NCBI GenBank assembly: GCA_963724495.1
Contig: CAVRUZ010000002.1
Span: 124,001-188,000, forward strand
Direction of reading: 5' to 3'
DNA from: CAVRUZ01 sp963724495
GTDB lineage: Bacteria; Actinomycetota; Actinomycetes; Propionibacteriales; DAIQRJ01
Length of the DNA stretch: 64,000 nucleotides
The notes under the pieces were generated by a model that was not told the DNA's origin, ran no database searches, and saw nothing but the letters and a program-made list of their open reading frames with translations. Below are positions 34,531-43,924 of the stretch, piece after piece. Position numbers and translations under genes: made by a program. How positions within the stretch are numbered: the first letter of the stretch is position 1; the number at the start of each line of letters is the position of its first letter.

Positions 34531-37500
34531 TCAGCCGAAGGCCCGCTCCTGTACGTCGGTCGCCTCGGCCCGGGAGACGGCCGTCGACCCGACGGCCGGG
34601 GCCGCCGACGCCGGGCGGGTGACGGCGGTGACCTCACGATCCAGATGCGGCACCAGCGCGAAGTGCATGTGCGGCCACGCGCCCTGGTTCTCCGGCTCGT
34701 CCTGAACCCACCGCACATCCGAGGCGTTCGGGTACTCGTCCAGCACCTGCTGCACCGCTTCGATCGGCGTCGGAGCGAGCTGGTCGACCGCGATCACCGT
34801 GGTGGTCTTGGTCTCGCCCTGCCGCTGGTCGCGCTCGGACCGCAGCTCCCAGGCGATCTTGCCCGAGCAGAGCAGGATGCGGGTGACCGCCGACGCGTCG
34901 ATGCCCGGCTCGGTGACCACCGGACGCCACGTGCCCTGCGTGAACTCGGCCGGAGTCGACACCGCCGCCTTGGCCCGCAGCATCCACTTCGGGGTGAAGA
35001 CGATCAGCGGACGATGCCGGCTCGCCAGGGCCTGCCTGCGGAGCAGATGGAAGTAGCTCGCGGGCGTGGACGGCTGCGCCACCATCAGCGCGTCGCCCAC
35101 CGCCAGCTGCAGGAACCGCTCGATCCGGGCCGAGCTGTGGTCGGGTCCCTGGCCCTCGTAGCCGTGGGGGAGGAGGAGGACCACCCCGGACCGCTGCCCC
35201 CACTTGGCCTCGGCCGACGAGATGAACTCGTCGACGACGATCTGGGCCCCGTTGGTGAAGTCGCCGAACTGCGCCTCCCACATCACCAGGGCCTCGGGCC
35301 TGGCTACCGAGTAGCCGTACTCGAAGCCCATCGCGGCGTACTCGCTCAGCAGCGAGTCGTAGATGTAGAACGGTGCCTGCTTGGACGCGAGATGGCGCAG
35401 CGGCGTGAACTCGGCACCGGTCTTGCGGTCGACCATGGTGGCGAACCGGGTGACGAACGTGCCGCGCCGCGAGTCCTGACCGGACAGGCGGACCGGCCGG
35501 CCCTGCAGCAGCAGCGAGCCAAGGGCGAGCGTCTCGGCCGTTCCCCAGTCGATCGGGCCTTCGAGGATCGACTTCGCCCGCTTCTGCAGCTGGGGCAGCA
35601 CCTTCGGGTGCACGGTGAAGCCTTCGGGAAAGCCGAGCTGGCTGTCGGCGATGCGCCGCATCACCTCGGGCGTCGTCGCCGTGACGAGGTTTCCTGCCGG
35701 CACTGGCTTGTCCGGGTAGTCGGGCCCGGCGTGGTAGGGCTCCGGCGGCTGCGAGGTTGCCTGCCGGACCTCGGCGAAGGCGCGCTCGAGCCGCTGGTTG
35801 TAGTCGCGCAGGGCGCCCTCGGCCTCTTCGACGGAGATGTCGCCGCGACCGACCAGCGCCTCGGTGTAGAGCTTGCGGACGCTGCGCTTCTTCTCGATCA
35901 GGTCGTACATCAGCGGCTGGGTGAAGCTGGGGTCGTCGCCCTCGTTGTGCCCGCGGCGCCGGTAGCAGACCAGGTCGATCACGACGTCCTTGTTGAACTC
36001 GCGCCGGAACTGGTAGGCGAGCCGCGCGACGCGGATGCAGGCCTCCGGGTCGTCGCCGTTGACGTGCAGGATCGGTGCCTGCACCATCCGGGCGATGTCG
36101 GTGCAGTACACCGACGAACGCGACGCCGAGGGTGCGGTGGTGAACCCGACCTGGTTGTTCACCACGATGTGCACCGAGCCGCCGGTGCGGTAGCCGCGCA
36201 GTTGCGAGAGGTTCAGCGTCTCGGCCACCACGCCCTGGCCGGCGAAGGCGGCGTCGCCGTGGATGAGGACGGGCAGGACCGGATACATCGAGCCCCGGTT
36301 GAGGATGTCCTGCTTGGCGCGGGCGATCCCTTCGAGAATCGGATCGACCGCCTCGAGATGCGACGGGTTGGCCGCGACGCTGACCTTGATCCGGTCGCCG
36401 TTCTGGCCCACGAACTCGCCCTCGGCGCCCAGGTGGTACTTCACGTCGCCGCTGCCCTGGACCGTGCGCGGGTCGGTGTAGCCCTCGAACTCGCGGAAGA
36501 TCTGGGCGTAGGACTTGCCGACGATGTTGGCCAGAACGCTGAGCCGGCCACGGTGGGCCATGCCGATCGTGACCTCGTCGAGCTCGTCCATGGCGGCCAG
36601 GTCGCAGATCTCGTCGAGCAGGGCGATCGTCGCCTCGCCGCCCTCGAGGGAGAACCTCTTCTGGCCGACGAACTTCGTCTGCAGGAATGTCTCGAATGCC
36701 TCAGCCTGGTTGAGCTTCAGCAGGGTGCGGAGCTGTTCCTCGCGGGGGAACGGGTCCTGGCTGGTCTCGACCCGCGCCTGGATCCAGCGCCGCTGCGCCG
36801 GGTCCTGCATGTGCATGTACTCGAGGCCGATGGTCCGGCAGTAGGCGTCGCGCAGGATCCCGAGGATGTCGCGCAGCTTCCGGAAGCCGCGCCCGCCGCC
36901 GAAGCTGCCGGTGGCGAACTCGCGGTCGAGGTCCCACAGCGTCAGCCCATGGGTCTGCACGTCGAGGTCCGGGTGGGTCCGCACCTTGTACTCGAGCGGG
37001 TCGGTGTCGGCCATCAGATGGCCGCGCACGCGGTAGGCGTGGATCAGTTCGAGCACGCGCGCCTGCGCGGTGACCTCGTCGTCGTGGGTGGGCGGGAGGT
37101 CGGTGGCCCAGCGGATCGGCTCGTAGGGGATGCGCAGCGCCGCGAAGATCTCGTCGTAGAACCCGTCGCCGCCGAGCAGCAGCTGGTGCAGGCGCCGCAG
37201 GTACTCGCCGGAGGCGGCGCCCTGGATGATCCGGTGGTCGTAGGTGGACGTCAGCGTGAGGATCTTGCTGACGCCGAGGGCGTTCAGCCGGTCCTCGCTG
37301 GTGCCCTGGTACTCGGGCGGATAGTCGATCGAGCCGACGCCGATGATGCAGCCCTGGCCGGGCATCAGTCGCGGCACCGAGTGGTTGGTGCCGATCGTGC
37401 CGGGGTTGGTGAGCGTGATCGTGGTGTCGGCGAAGTCGGGGACCGTGAGCTTGCCGTCCCGGGCCCGCCGGACCAGTTGCTCGTAGGCCAGCCAGAAGTC

Positions 37501-38469
37501 GGCGAAGGAGAAGCTCTCGGCCTGCTTGATGCTCGGCACCACCAACTGCCGGGTGCCGTCGGGCTTGGGCATGTCGATCGCGAGGCCGAGGTTGATGTGC
37601 GCGTGCCGCACGAGGGTCGGCTTGCCGTCGACCTCGGCGTACCCGTTGTTCATCTCGGGGACCGCCCCGAGCGCCTTCACCATCGCGTAACCGATGAGAT
37701 GGGTGAAGCTGACCTTGCCGCCGCGGGCTCGACGCAGGTGGTTGTTGATCACGACGCGGTTGTCGATGAGCAGCTTCACCGGAACGGCCCGAACGCTCGT
37801 GGCGGTGGGCATGGTGAGGCTGAGGTCCATGTTCTTGGCCGTGCGGGCCGACGCTCCGCGCAGGACCTCGCTCACCGACTCCTGCTGGTCCGGCTTGTTC
37901 GCGCTGGCGGACATGCTCGGGTCGGCCGGGGTGGGCGGCTTGACCGCGCCACGCGCGTCGCCGTCGGCACCGCTCTTGGCCTTCGCGACCGGTGTCTTCG
38001 CGTTCGCGACCGTGGCCTCGGCCGGCTTCTGCGCGGCGGGCGGACTGGGTGGCGTTGCGCTGCGTGGCGGGGCACTGCGTTCCGTCGCCGCCGGCGGGGG
38101 CTGCGAACGGGACTGCCCGTCGGCCACCTCGGTGTCGCTCGTCCGGTTGCTCCGGGTCATCCCGGTGTTCGTCTGCTGAGCTGGGTCGGTCTGCTCACCA
38201 GCGCCGGTGGACGGCGAGGTTGCGGCAGGAGTGGCGGCGGACTTACCGGAACCGTTTCCGGCAGTGCCGCCGCGCTTCTCGAACACCGCTATCCAGGCCG
38301 AGTCGACCGAGGACGGATCGTCGCGGTACTGCGCGTACATCTCCTCGACGAGCCACTCGTTGTCGCCGAACCCGTCGGCCTCGTCCGTCGGGGCATGAGC
38401 CGCGTCGCTCGGCACCCCCGGCTCGTCCGTGGGCATCGTGGTGTGCGCTTGTGCAGACCTGCTGTCCAC
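34531..38469 (-). CDS. kgd: multifunctional 2-oxoglutarate metabolism enzyme (E1/E2 fusion)
   Basis: A fused E2-E1 2-oxoglutarate dehydrogenase component of actinomycetes, feeding the TCA cycle. The N-terminal DNEWLVEEMYAQYRDDPSS segment is followed by a Pro/Ala/Thr-rich linker (residues about 65-190), an acyltransferase domain with the DHR catalytic triad (STYDHRIIQG) and the TPP-dependent E1 domain (AHRGRLSVLANIVGK, GDAAFAGQGVV). A lipoyl domain is absent, as is usual. Length is 1312. M12 or a later Met could be the true start; the Shine-Dalgarno at 38469 is weak. Confidence 0.92.
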   Translation of the reverse strand: MDSRSAQAHTTMPTDEPGVPSDAAHAPTDEADGFGDNEWLVEEMYAQYRDDPSSVDSAWIAVFEKRGGTAGNGSGKSAATPAATSPSTGAGEQTDPAQQTNTGMTRSNRTSDTEVADGQSRSQPPPAATERSAPPRSATPPSPPAAQKPAEATVANAKTPVAKAKSGADGDARGAVKPPTPADPSMSASANKPDQQESVSEVLRGASARTAKNMDLSLTMPTATSVRAVPVKLLIDNRVVINNHLRRARGGKVSFTHLIGYAMVKALGAVPEMNNGYAEVDGKPTLVRHAHINLGLAIDMPKPDGTRQLVVPSIKQAESFSFADFWLAYEQLVRRARDGKLTVPDFADTTITLTNPGTIGTNHSVPRLMPGQGCIIGVGSIDYPPEYQGTSEDRLNALGVSKILTLTSTYDHRIIQGAASGEYLRRLHQLLLGGDGFYDEIFAALRIPYEPIRWATDLPPTHDDEVTAQARVLELIHAYRVRGHLMADTDPLEYKVRTHPDLDVQTHGLTLWDLDREFATGSFGGGRGFRKLRDILGILRDAYCRTIGLEYMHMQDPAQRRWIQARVETSQDPFPREEQLRTLLKLNQAEAFETFLQTKFVGQKRFSLEGGEATIALLDEICDLAAMDELDEVTIGMAHRGRLSVLANIVGKSYAQIFREFEGYTDPRTVQGSGDVKYHLGAEGEFVGQNGDRIKVSVAANPSHLEAVDPILEGIARAKQDILNRGSMYPVLPVLIHGDAAFAGQGVVAETLNLSQLRGYRTGGSVHIVVNNQVGFTTAPSASRSSVYCTDIARMVQAPILHVNGDDPEACIRVARLAYQFRREFNKDVVIDLVCYRRRGHNEGDDPSFTQPLMYDLIEKKRSVRKLYTEALVGRGDISVEEAEGALRDYNQRLERAFAEVRQATSQPPEPYHAGPDYPDKPVPAGNLVTATTPEVMRRIADSQLGFPEGFTVHPKVLPQLQKRAKSILEGPIDWGTAETLALGSLLLQGRPVRLSGQDSRRGTFVTRFATMVDRKTGAEFTPLRHLASKQAPFYIYDSLLSEYAAMGFEYGYSVARPEALVMWEAQFGDFTNGAQIVVDEFISSAEAKWGQRSGVVLLLPHGYEGQGPDHSSARIERFLQLAVGDALMVAQPSTPASYFHLLRRQALASRHRPLIVFTPKWMLRAKAAVSTPAEFTQGTWRPVVTEPGIDASAVTRILLCSGKIAWELRSERDQRQGETKTTTVIAVDQLAPTPIEAVQQVLDEYPNASDVRWVQDEPENQGAWPHMHFALVPHLDREVTAVTRPASAAPAVGSTAVSRAEATDVQERAFG

Positions 38470-38777
38470 CGACCTTGTCGCCTCTTTCCGTGGGTGTCGG
38501 CACCGACCTCGTCGGCGATGCCCTCGACCGCGCTTCTCGAGACGTCCCCGCTGGCCGCCGGATCGCCCCCACCGGAAAGCTGGGGCGGCGAGCGCCCAAG
38601 CTCATCCAGTCAGAGGTCATGGCTGACTCACGTTCGTGAAGCCCGACCAGCCTAGCGCGCAAGGCGGTTCGCTCATGGTCGGTCGGGTGTCCGACGTCGT
38701 CAGGTTGGTGCCCGGGCCAACCTGGGGTTTGCTTCGGCCGTGTCCTTTTTCTCCCGGTCGGGCAAGGCGGCGGCGCG
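38470..38777. other. kgd leader and divergent promoter region
   Basis: No gene is seen. A minus-strand TAGGCT (38654-38649) could be a kgd -10 box with a leader of about 170 nt. The right end may hold the true N terminus of the lipoprotein in another frame: GTG at 38740 reads VSFFSRSGKAAA before a possible one-base gap at about 38776. Confidence 0.4.
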
Positions 38778-39332
38778 GTGCTGGCGACTCTTCTCGTCTT
38801 CGTGACGGCCGCCGGGTGCACGAAGGACGCGCCACCCCCACCAGCGCCGGTGCCGGCGGCGACCACGCCCGCCGCAACCAGCACGCCGGCAGCCGCGCCG
38901 TCCGGGCTGACGGTCTCGTTGGAAGCGGACGGGCTGTCGGCCGAGGGCAAGGCGGCCCTCACCAAGGCCATCGGATCCGTGGTCGGCCGGTGGCTGGATG
39001 CCGCCTACCTCTCCGGGCCGGTGGGGAACAAGCCAGGGTCGGCCCGGTTCCCAGGCTTCACCAGCGTCGCCGCACGCTCGGCGGCGCACCATCCACGAGA
39101 ACTCACCAATGCCGCCCTCGGCGCCAAGGCAAAGGGACTCGAGGCGACCACGCGCACGGTCAAGGCCAGCGCCTACGTCTCCGCGAAGCGGGCGCACGGC
39201 GTCGTGGCCGACGTGTCCATGACCGCGTCGTCACCGCGGGCGAAGCTGACCGTGCGGGGGAGTCTCGACCTGACCAGGGCAGGCGGCACGTGGCGCATCT
39301 TCGGCTACGACATCACCACGGTGACCTCGTGA
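38778..39332 (+). CDS. lipoprotein, unknown function
   Basis: A 184-residue secreted protein with an N-terminal hydrophobic stretch ending in the lipobox VTAAGC, a Pro/Ala/Thr linker, then a compact beta-rich domain. The annotated start lacks positive charges before the hydrophobic core; GTG at 38740 in another frame would provide them if one base is missing near 38776. It overlaps the next gene (LCP protein) by 4 nt, suggesting a cell-envelope unit. Confidence 0.6.
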   Translation: MLATLLVFVTAAGCTKDAPPPPAPVPAATTPAATSTPAAAPSGLTVSLEADGLSAEGKAALTKAIGSVVGRWLDAAYLSGPVGNKPGSARFPGFTSVAARSAAHHPRELTNAALGAKAKGLEATTRTVKASAYVSAKRAHGVVADVSMTASSPRAKLTVRGSLDLTRAGGTWRIFGYDITTVTS

Positions 39333-40307
39333 GCCGCGTGGCCGCAGGCCCTGTTGCGAGCGCGTCGCTCTCTCCGCCACGACGGGGGCGTTGGCGACGT
39401 GCCCTCCTGGCCATCGGCCTCGTCTGGACACTTCGTGGTCGCCGGACTGGTGGTTCACCTGCAGGCCGGCGCTGCGAACCCGGCCTACGCGCTCTATGCC
39501 ACCGGCACGGCACAGGGCGTCGACGCCGGTGGCGATCACGGTGATGTGGTGTGGATCCTCGCCGTCGGATCCGACGCGCGGCCCGGAGAGCCGGTCACGA
39601 GGGCACGCGGCGACGCCATCCAGCTGGTGGGCGTGAACACCGCCACCGGCAACGGCGTCGTGCTCGGCATCCCGCGGGACAGCTACGTTCCCATCCCCGG
39701 ACACGGGTCGAACAAGATCAATTCGGCACTGGTCTCCGGCGGCCCGGAGCTGATCGCGCGCGCGGTCGGCGACATGGTCGGGCTCCAGCCGGACTTCGTC
39801 TTCGTCATCGGGTTCCTGCCGTTCGAGAGGCTCGTCAACGGCCTCGGCGGCCTCCAGATCGACGTACCCAAGGCCGTCGATTCACCCTCGGTCCAGGTCA
39901 AGGCGGGCTCGCAGAAGCTGGCCGGGCACAAGGCGCTCATGTACGCCCGAGCGCGCTACGGCGTGCCCGGCGGTGACTTCGGCCGCAGCCGGCACCAGGG
40001 CGACGAGCTCACCGCGATGCTGACGCAGCTGCAGAAGGCCGACCCGCGGCAGGTCGGTGGCGCCGCACTCGGGATGCTCCGCGAGGGCATCGCCGTCAAG
40101 GTCAGCCCATCGCAGGCGTTCCGGCTGTACCAGGCCGGGATGGTGGCCAAGCCGTCGACGTTCCGGCACTGCGTGTTCGCCGGCGGCTTCGGGATGGCCG
40201 GTTCGGCGAGCGTCGTGGTCGTGAACCGGGCGGAGGTCCGCCGGGTGATGGCCGACGTGCGTTCCGATGCCACGCTTGCGGGTTCCTGCCCGCCGGGGCA
40301 GCCGTAG
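39329..40307 (+). CDS. LytR-CpsA-Psr (LCP) family protein (frameshifted at the N terminus)
   Basis: LCP enzymes attach wall polymers to peptidoglycan at the outer face of the membrane. The core is LAVGSDARPGEP, RGDAIQLVGVN, GIPRDSYVPIPGHGSNKINS and YARARYGVPGGDFGRSRHQ. The cytoplasmic Arg-rich segment and the first half of the membrane helix (RRALLAIGLVW) are in the frame starting at GTG 39329; the second half (FVVAGLVVHLQAG) is in the frame that starts at 39354. The one-base break lies at about 39428. Confidence 0.8.
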
Positions 40308-40331
40308 GGGTCTTCGGCGACCCAGCCCGCG

Positions 40332-41486
40332 CTACCAGGTGCGGGTGAGATCGTCGTGGTGGGCCGCGGCCAGCGTGGCGGCGTGCCCGGCGACCGCCTG
40401 GCGGATGCCGCCGGCCTCGCTCCAGTCGCGGTTCGGATGCACGCGGTTGGTGAGCAGGACGACACACATGTGGTCCAGCGGGCTGATCGCGATCGAGGTG
40501 CCGGTGAATCCCGAGTGCGACCAGGCACCCCGGCCGGCCAGCGTCCCGGCGACCCCCGTCTCGCCGAGCCGCCAGCCGAGGCCGTGGCGATACCCAGGGT
40601 CCAAGGCGGCGGGGAGCTGGTCGGAGACCATCTGGCTGTGCAGGGACTCCGACAGCAGGGCCGGATGCTCGCCCTGCCCGTTGGTTCGCACCGCCTCGGC
40701 AAAACGGAGCAGGTCGTCGAGGGTGGAGAACAGCCCGGCGTTGGCGGAGACGCCGTCGAGGCTGTGCGCGTTCTCGTCGTGCACCTCACCGTGAACGAGG
40801 GCGTGGCGGTAGCCGTCGTCGAACTCCGTGGGCACCAGGCGTTCGAGCGGGAGGCCGCGATCGGTCGGGCGGTAGCACGTGTCGAGCAGACCCAGGGGAC
40901 TGGTCACGTGCTCGGCAACCAGTGCGTCGAAACGGGCGCCGGTGATCTGCTCGGCCAGCACCATCGCGGTCATGTACCCCACGCACGAGTAGACGAAGCG
41001 CGACCCCGGGGGTGCCTCGAGTTCGATGTCGAGCAGCGCCTCCAGCCGGGCCGTCCGGTCGCCGTCGACCTGCCACAGCGTGGCGATGGCGGGCAGGCCG
41101 GAGGTATGGGTCATCAGGTGGCGCAGCGTGATCTGCTTCTTGTCGCCCACGCGGTACGGCGGCAGCACGGCCGCCAGTGGCGTGTCGAGATCGACCTGGC
41201 CCGCGTCGACGAGGCGGAGCAGCACCAGGGTGGCGAACATCTTGGTGAGGGAGGCGATGTCGAACAGCGCATCGCGGCGCATCCGGATCTGTCGGTCGGG
41301 AGGGAGCAGCACACCGCTGCGGTCGGCGTACGCCAGGCTCTGGCCGACCGACGCTGTCGCCACCAGATGCCCGTCGATGCTGATACCCGCCACCGCGCCC
41401 GGGACCGGCGGGTGCGGCGCCGCCAGGTACCCCTCCAGCAGCGTGACCAGGCCGCTGCTGCGGTCGGTGCTCGCGGTCATGCCCAT
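40332..41486 (-). CDS. serine hydrolase, class C beta-lactamase/EstB-like
   Basis: A 384-residue penicillin-binding-fold serine hydrolase. The SxxK motif is in IASLTKMFATL, the YxN-like motif in FVYSCVGYMTAM and the third motif HSGFTGT. No signal peptide is apparent, so it may act on cytoplasmic muropeptide or be an esterase. The ATG at 41486 is supported by TACCCT 6 nt upstream. It is divergent from murQ-anmK, so a role in peptidoglycan recycling is likely; the reaction is not known. Confidence 0.82.
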   Translation of the reverse strand: MGMTASTDRSSGLVTLLEGYLAAPHPPVPGAVAGISIDGHLVATASVGQSLAYADRSGVLLPPDRQIRMRRDALFDIASLTKMFATLVLLRLVDAGQVDLDTPLAAVLPPYRVGDKKQITLRHLMTHTSGLPAIATLWQVDGDRTARLEALLDIELEAPPGSRFVYSCVGYMTAMVLAEQITGARFDALVAEHVTSPLGLLDTCYRPTDRGLPLERLVPTEFDDGYRHALVHGEVHDENAHSLDGVSANAGLFSTLDDLLRFAEAVRTNGQGEHPALLSESLHSQMVSDQLPAALDPGYRHGLGWRLGETGVAGTLAGRGAWSHSGFTGTSIAISPLDHMCVVLLTNRVHPNRDWSEAGGIRQAVAGHAATLAAAHHDDLTRTW

Positions 41487-41492
41487 CCGAAC

Positions 41493-41498
41493 AGGGTA
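41493..41498 (-). promoter_or_regulatory. -10 box for a leaderless serine hydrolase transcript
   Basis: Minus-strand TACCCT ends 6 nt before the ATG at 41486. Confidence 0.5.
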
Positions 41499-41537
41499 GG
41501 GCGGCCCAGGCTCGCCGGGGCAAGCCGCTGGCCTGGC

Positions 41538-41543
41538 TAGCGT
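41538..41543 (+). promoter_or_regulatory. -10 box for a leaderless murQ transcript
   Basis: TAGCGT ends 6 nt before the ATG at 41550. The 63-bp gap thus holds two back-to-back leaderless promoters. Confidence 0.55.
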
Positions 41544-41549
41544 TGCCCC

Positions 41550-42518
41550 ATGACCGATCCCGCCCGCGGCGAGCGGGTCGAACTGCGCACCCTCGACACC
41601 GAGTCCGTGGACCCCGCCGGCAGTCGTCTGGACCGCATGAGCGCCCTCGAGCTCGCGGCCGCCATGAACGCCGGTGACCAGGGAGTGGCCGTCGCGGTGG
41701 CCGGTCATCTCACCGAGATCGCGGCGGTGGTCGAAGCGGCGGCGGCGGCCCTGGCCGGCGGTGGCCGGCTGGTCTACGTGGGCGCCGGGACTGCCGGTCG
41801 GCTCGGCGTGCTCGATGCGGCCGAGTGCCCCCCGACCTTCGACACCGAGCCCTGGCAGGTCCAGGGGCACATCGCCGGCGGCCGCGACGCGCTCGTCGAC
41901 GCGGTCGAAGGCGCCGAGGACGACTCCGCGGCGGGCGCTGCTCTCGTGACCGAGCTGCACATCGGCTCTGGCGACGTGCTGGTCGGGATCAGCGCCAGCG
42001 GCCGCACCCCGTATGCCGTCGGCGCGGTGGAGGCCGCCCGGCTGGCCGGCGCGACCACGGTGGGCCTGTCCTGCTCGGCGAACTCGGTGCTGGGCCGCAC
42101 GGCGGAGCATCCGATCGAGGTCGTCACCGGTCCGGAGTTCGTCACCGGGTCGACGCGGCTTCGTGCCGGCACCGCGCAGAAGCTCGTGCTGAACATGATC
42201 TCGACGTTGGCGATGGTGCGGATCGGCAAGACGCTCGGCAACCTGATGGTCGACGTCCGGCCGACCAACGCGAAGCTGCGGGCCCGGGCCGTGCGCATCG
42301 TCTCCCTCGCGACCGGTGAGCCCGAGCAGCTCGCCGCCGAGCTCCTCGAGACTGCCGGGGGAGTGAAGCCCGCGATCGTCACCGGCCTGACGGGTGTCGC
42401 TCCCGACGTGGCCCGCGACGAGCTCTCCGCGGTCGGCGGTCGGGTCCGCGCCGTGCTCGACGCACACGGCGTAGTCCCCGCGACCGAGGCTCCGGCACCA
42501 CCGCGCGGCCGGCTCTGA
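41550..42518 (+). CDS. murQ: N-acetylmuramic acid 6-phosphate etherase
   Basis: Cleaves the lactyl ether of MurNAc 6-phosphate to GlcNAc 6-phosphate in cell wall recycling. The SIS domain has VYVGAGTAGRLGVLDAAECP, GISASGRTPYAVGAVEAARL, and the catalytic-Glu helix around GRDALVDAVEGAEDD. Length 322 is normal. anmK follows after 2 nt, so the two are co-transcribed; together they convert anhydroMurNAc. Confidence 0.93.
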   Translation: MTDPARGERVELRTLDTESVDPAGSRLDRMSALELAAAMNAGDQGVAVAVAGHLTEIAAVVEAAAAALAGGGRLVYVGAGTAGRLGVLDAAECPPTFDTEPWQVQGHIAGGRDALVDAVEGAEDDSAAGAALVTELHIGSGDVLVGISASGRTPYAVGAVEAARLAGATTVGLSCSANSVLGRTAEHPIEVVTGPEFVTGSTRLRAGTAQKLVLNMISTLAMVRIGKTLGNLMVDVRPTNAKLRARAVRIVSLATGEPEQLAAELLETAGGVKPAIVTGLTGVAPDVARDELSAVGGRVRAVLDAHGVVPATEAPAPPRGRL

Positions 42519-42520
42519 CC

Positions 42521-43681
42521 GTGCGGGTGTGCGGGCTGATCTCCGGAACCAGCACAGACGGCATCGACGCCGCACTCGTGGACTTCGCCCTCCATGACGA
42601 GGTGCTGACCGCGCGTGTCCTCGCCACTCGCAGCGACCCCTATCCAGCGGACCTGCGGGACCGGCTGCTGGCCGCGCTTCCACCTGGGTCGCCGGGGGCG
42701 GCCGAGATATGCCGACTCGACCAGGAGGTCGGCCAGGCATTCGCGGAGACGGCAGCGATCCTGATCGGCAACGACAGTTGCGATGTCGTCTGTTCACACG
42801 GTCAGACCGTGTATCACGACGTCGGTCCGGATGGTCGGGTCACCGGCACCCTGCAACTCGGCCAGCCCGCCTGGATCGCCGAACACACCGGGCTGCCCGT
42901 GGTGGCCGATCTCCGGGCGGCCGACATCGCGGCCGGTGGTCAGGGAGCACCGCTCGTGCCGATCCTGGACGAGCTGCTGCTGGCGGACCTGCCCGGCAAT
43001 CCGGTGGCGGTGAACCTCGGCGGGATCGCCAACATCAGTGTGCTGACACGTCCTGGCCGGGCAGGGTCGGGATTCGACACGGGGCCGGCAAATGCGCTGA
43101 TCGACGCAGTGGTGTTCGCCGCCACCGGACGGCCGTACGACCGGGACGGTGCGCTCGCCGCACAGGGGCAGGTCGACGCCGAGCTGCTGACCGACCTGCT
43201 GGAAGAGCCGTACTACCGGCGCCCCCCTCCGAAGAGCACCGGCAAGGAGTTGTTCAGCAGCGCTTACCTGGACGCCTACCCCAGGACCGGCGAACTCGCC
43301 CTTGCCGACCTGGTCGCCACGCTCACTGAGCTCACCGCCCGGACCGTGGCCGACGCCGTGTTGCAGTCGGGCGCGGATCGGGCGGTCTTCGCCGGCGGCG
43401 GTTGGCGGAATCCTGTTCTCAGGCAACGGATTCTCGCCCATCTCCCTGAGGTCGACGCGCTTGGATACGGCGAACTCGGCGTCGACGAGGACGCCAAAGA
43501 GTCGTTGCTGGTGGCTCTGATCGGATGGTTGACCTGGCACGGCCTGCCCGGCAACGTCCCAGCCGTCACCGGGGCGAGGCGAGCGGTCGTCCTCGGTTCG
43601 GTGACACCGGGCCGCAGCGGTGCCATGCCGAGGCCGGACAAGGCAGTTTCCGCCCCTGTCAGGATGGTCGTTCGTGGCTGA
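42521..43681 (+). CDS. anmK: anhydro-N-acetylmuramic acid kinase
   Basis: Phosphorylates and hydrates 1,6-anhydroMurNAc to MurNAc 6-phosphate, the substrate of MurQ. ASKHA-fold motifs: GLISGTSTDGIDAALVDF (phosphate 1 loop), VCSHGQTVYHD, NLGGIANISVLT and FDTGPANALID. The GTG start at 42521 lies 2 nt after murQ. Length 386 is normal. Confidence 0.93.
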   Translation: MRVCGLISGTSTDGIDAALVDFALHDEVLTARVLATRSDPYPADLRDRLLAALPPGSPGAAEICRLDQEVGQAFAETAAILIGNDSCDVVCSHGQTVYHDVGPDGRVTGTLQLGQPAWIAEHTGLPVVADLRAADIAAGGQGAPLVPILDELLLADLPGNPVAVNLGGIANISVLTRPGRAGSGFDTGPANALIDAVVFAATGRPYDRDGALAAQGQVDAELLTDLLEEPYYRRPPPKSTGKELFSSAYLDAYPRTGELALADLVATLTELTARTVADAVLQSGADRAVFAGGGWRNPVLRQRILAHLPEVDALGYGELGVDEDAKESLLVALIGWLTWHGLPGNVPAVTGARRAVVLGSVTPGRSGAMPRPDKAVSAPVRMVVRG

Positions 43682-43743
43682 CCGCCCCCAGGTTTGGCCC
43701 CGGCTGGAACAGCCCCGACTGCTATGGTGTCCTTCGCCCACGA

Positions 43744-43815
43744 GCCCCCGTAGCTCAGGGGATAGAGCATCGGCCTCCGGAGCCGTGTGCGCAGGTTCGA
43801 ATCCTGTCGGGGGTA
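43744..43815 (+). tRNA. tRNA-Arg (CCG)
   Basis: A cloverleaf with anticodon CCG in the loop CTCCGGA. Acceptor GCCCCCG pairs with CGGGGGT (G1-T72 wobble); the anticodon stem opens with a T27-T43 mismatch. CCA is not encoded. A -10-like TATGGT lies at 43723. Confidence 0.9.
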
Positions 43816-43924
43816 CGAGAACAGCGGTGCCGGAGGGCGGCGCGGGACCCACGTTCCGGCGCCGCCTTCGCCATGTGCACCCCCGCCAGGCCACCGTCAG
43901 CCTCGACCGCCGGAGAGTCCCCCG

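Noticed and set aside
34510..38655. 1381-codon open frame antisense to kgd
   Set aside because: It mirrors kgd codon for codon, is Leu/Arg/Val/Gly-rich without domains, and reflects GC codon bias on the other strand.
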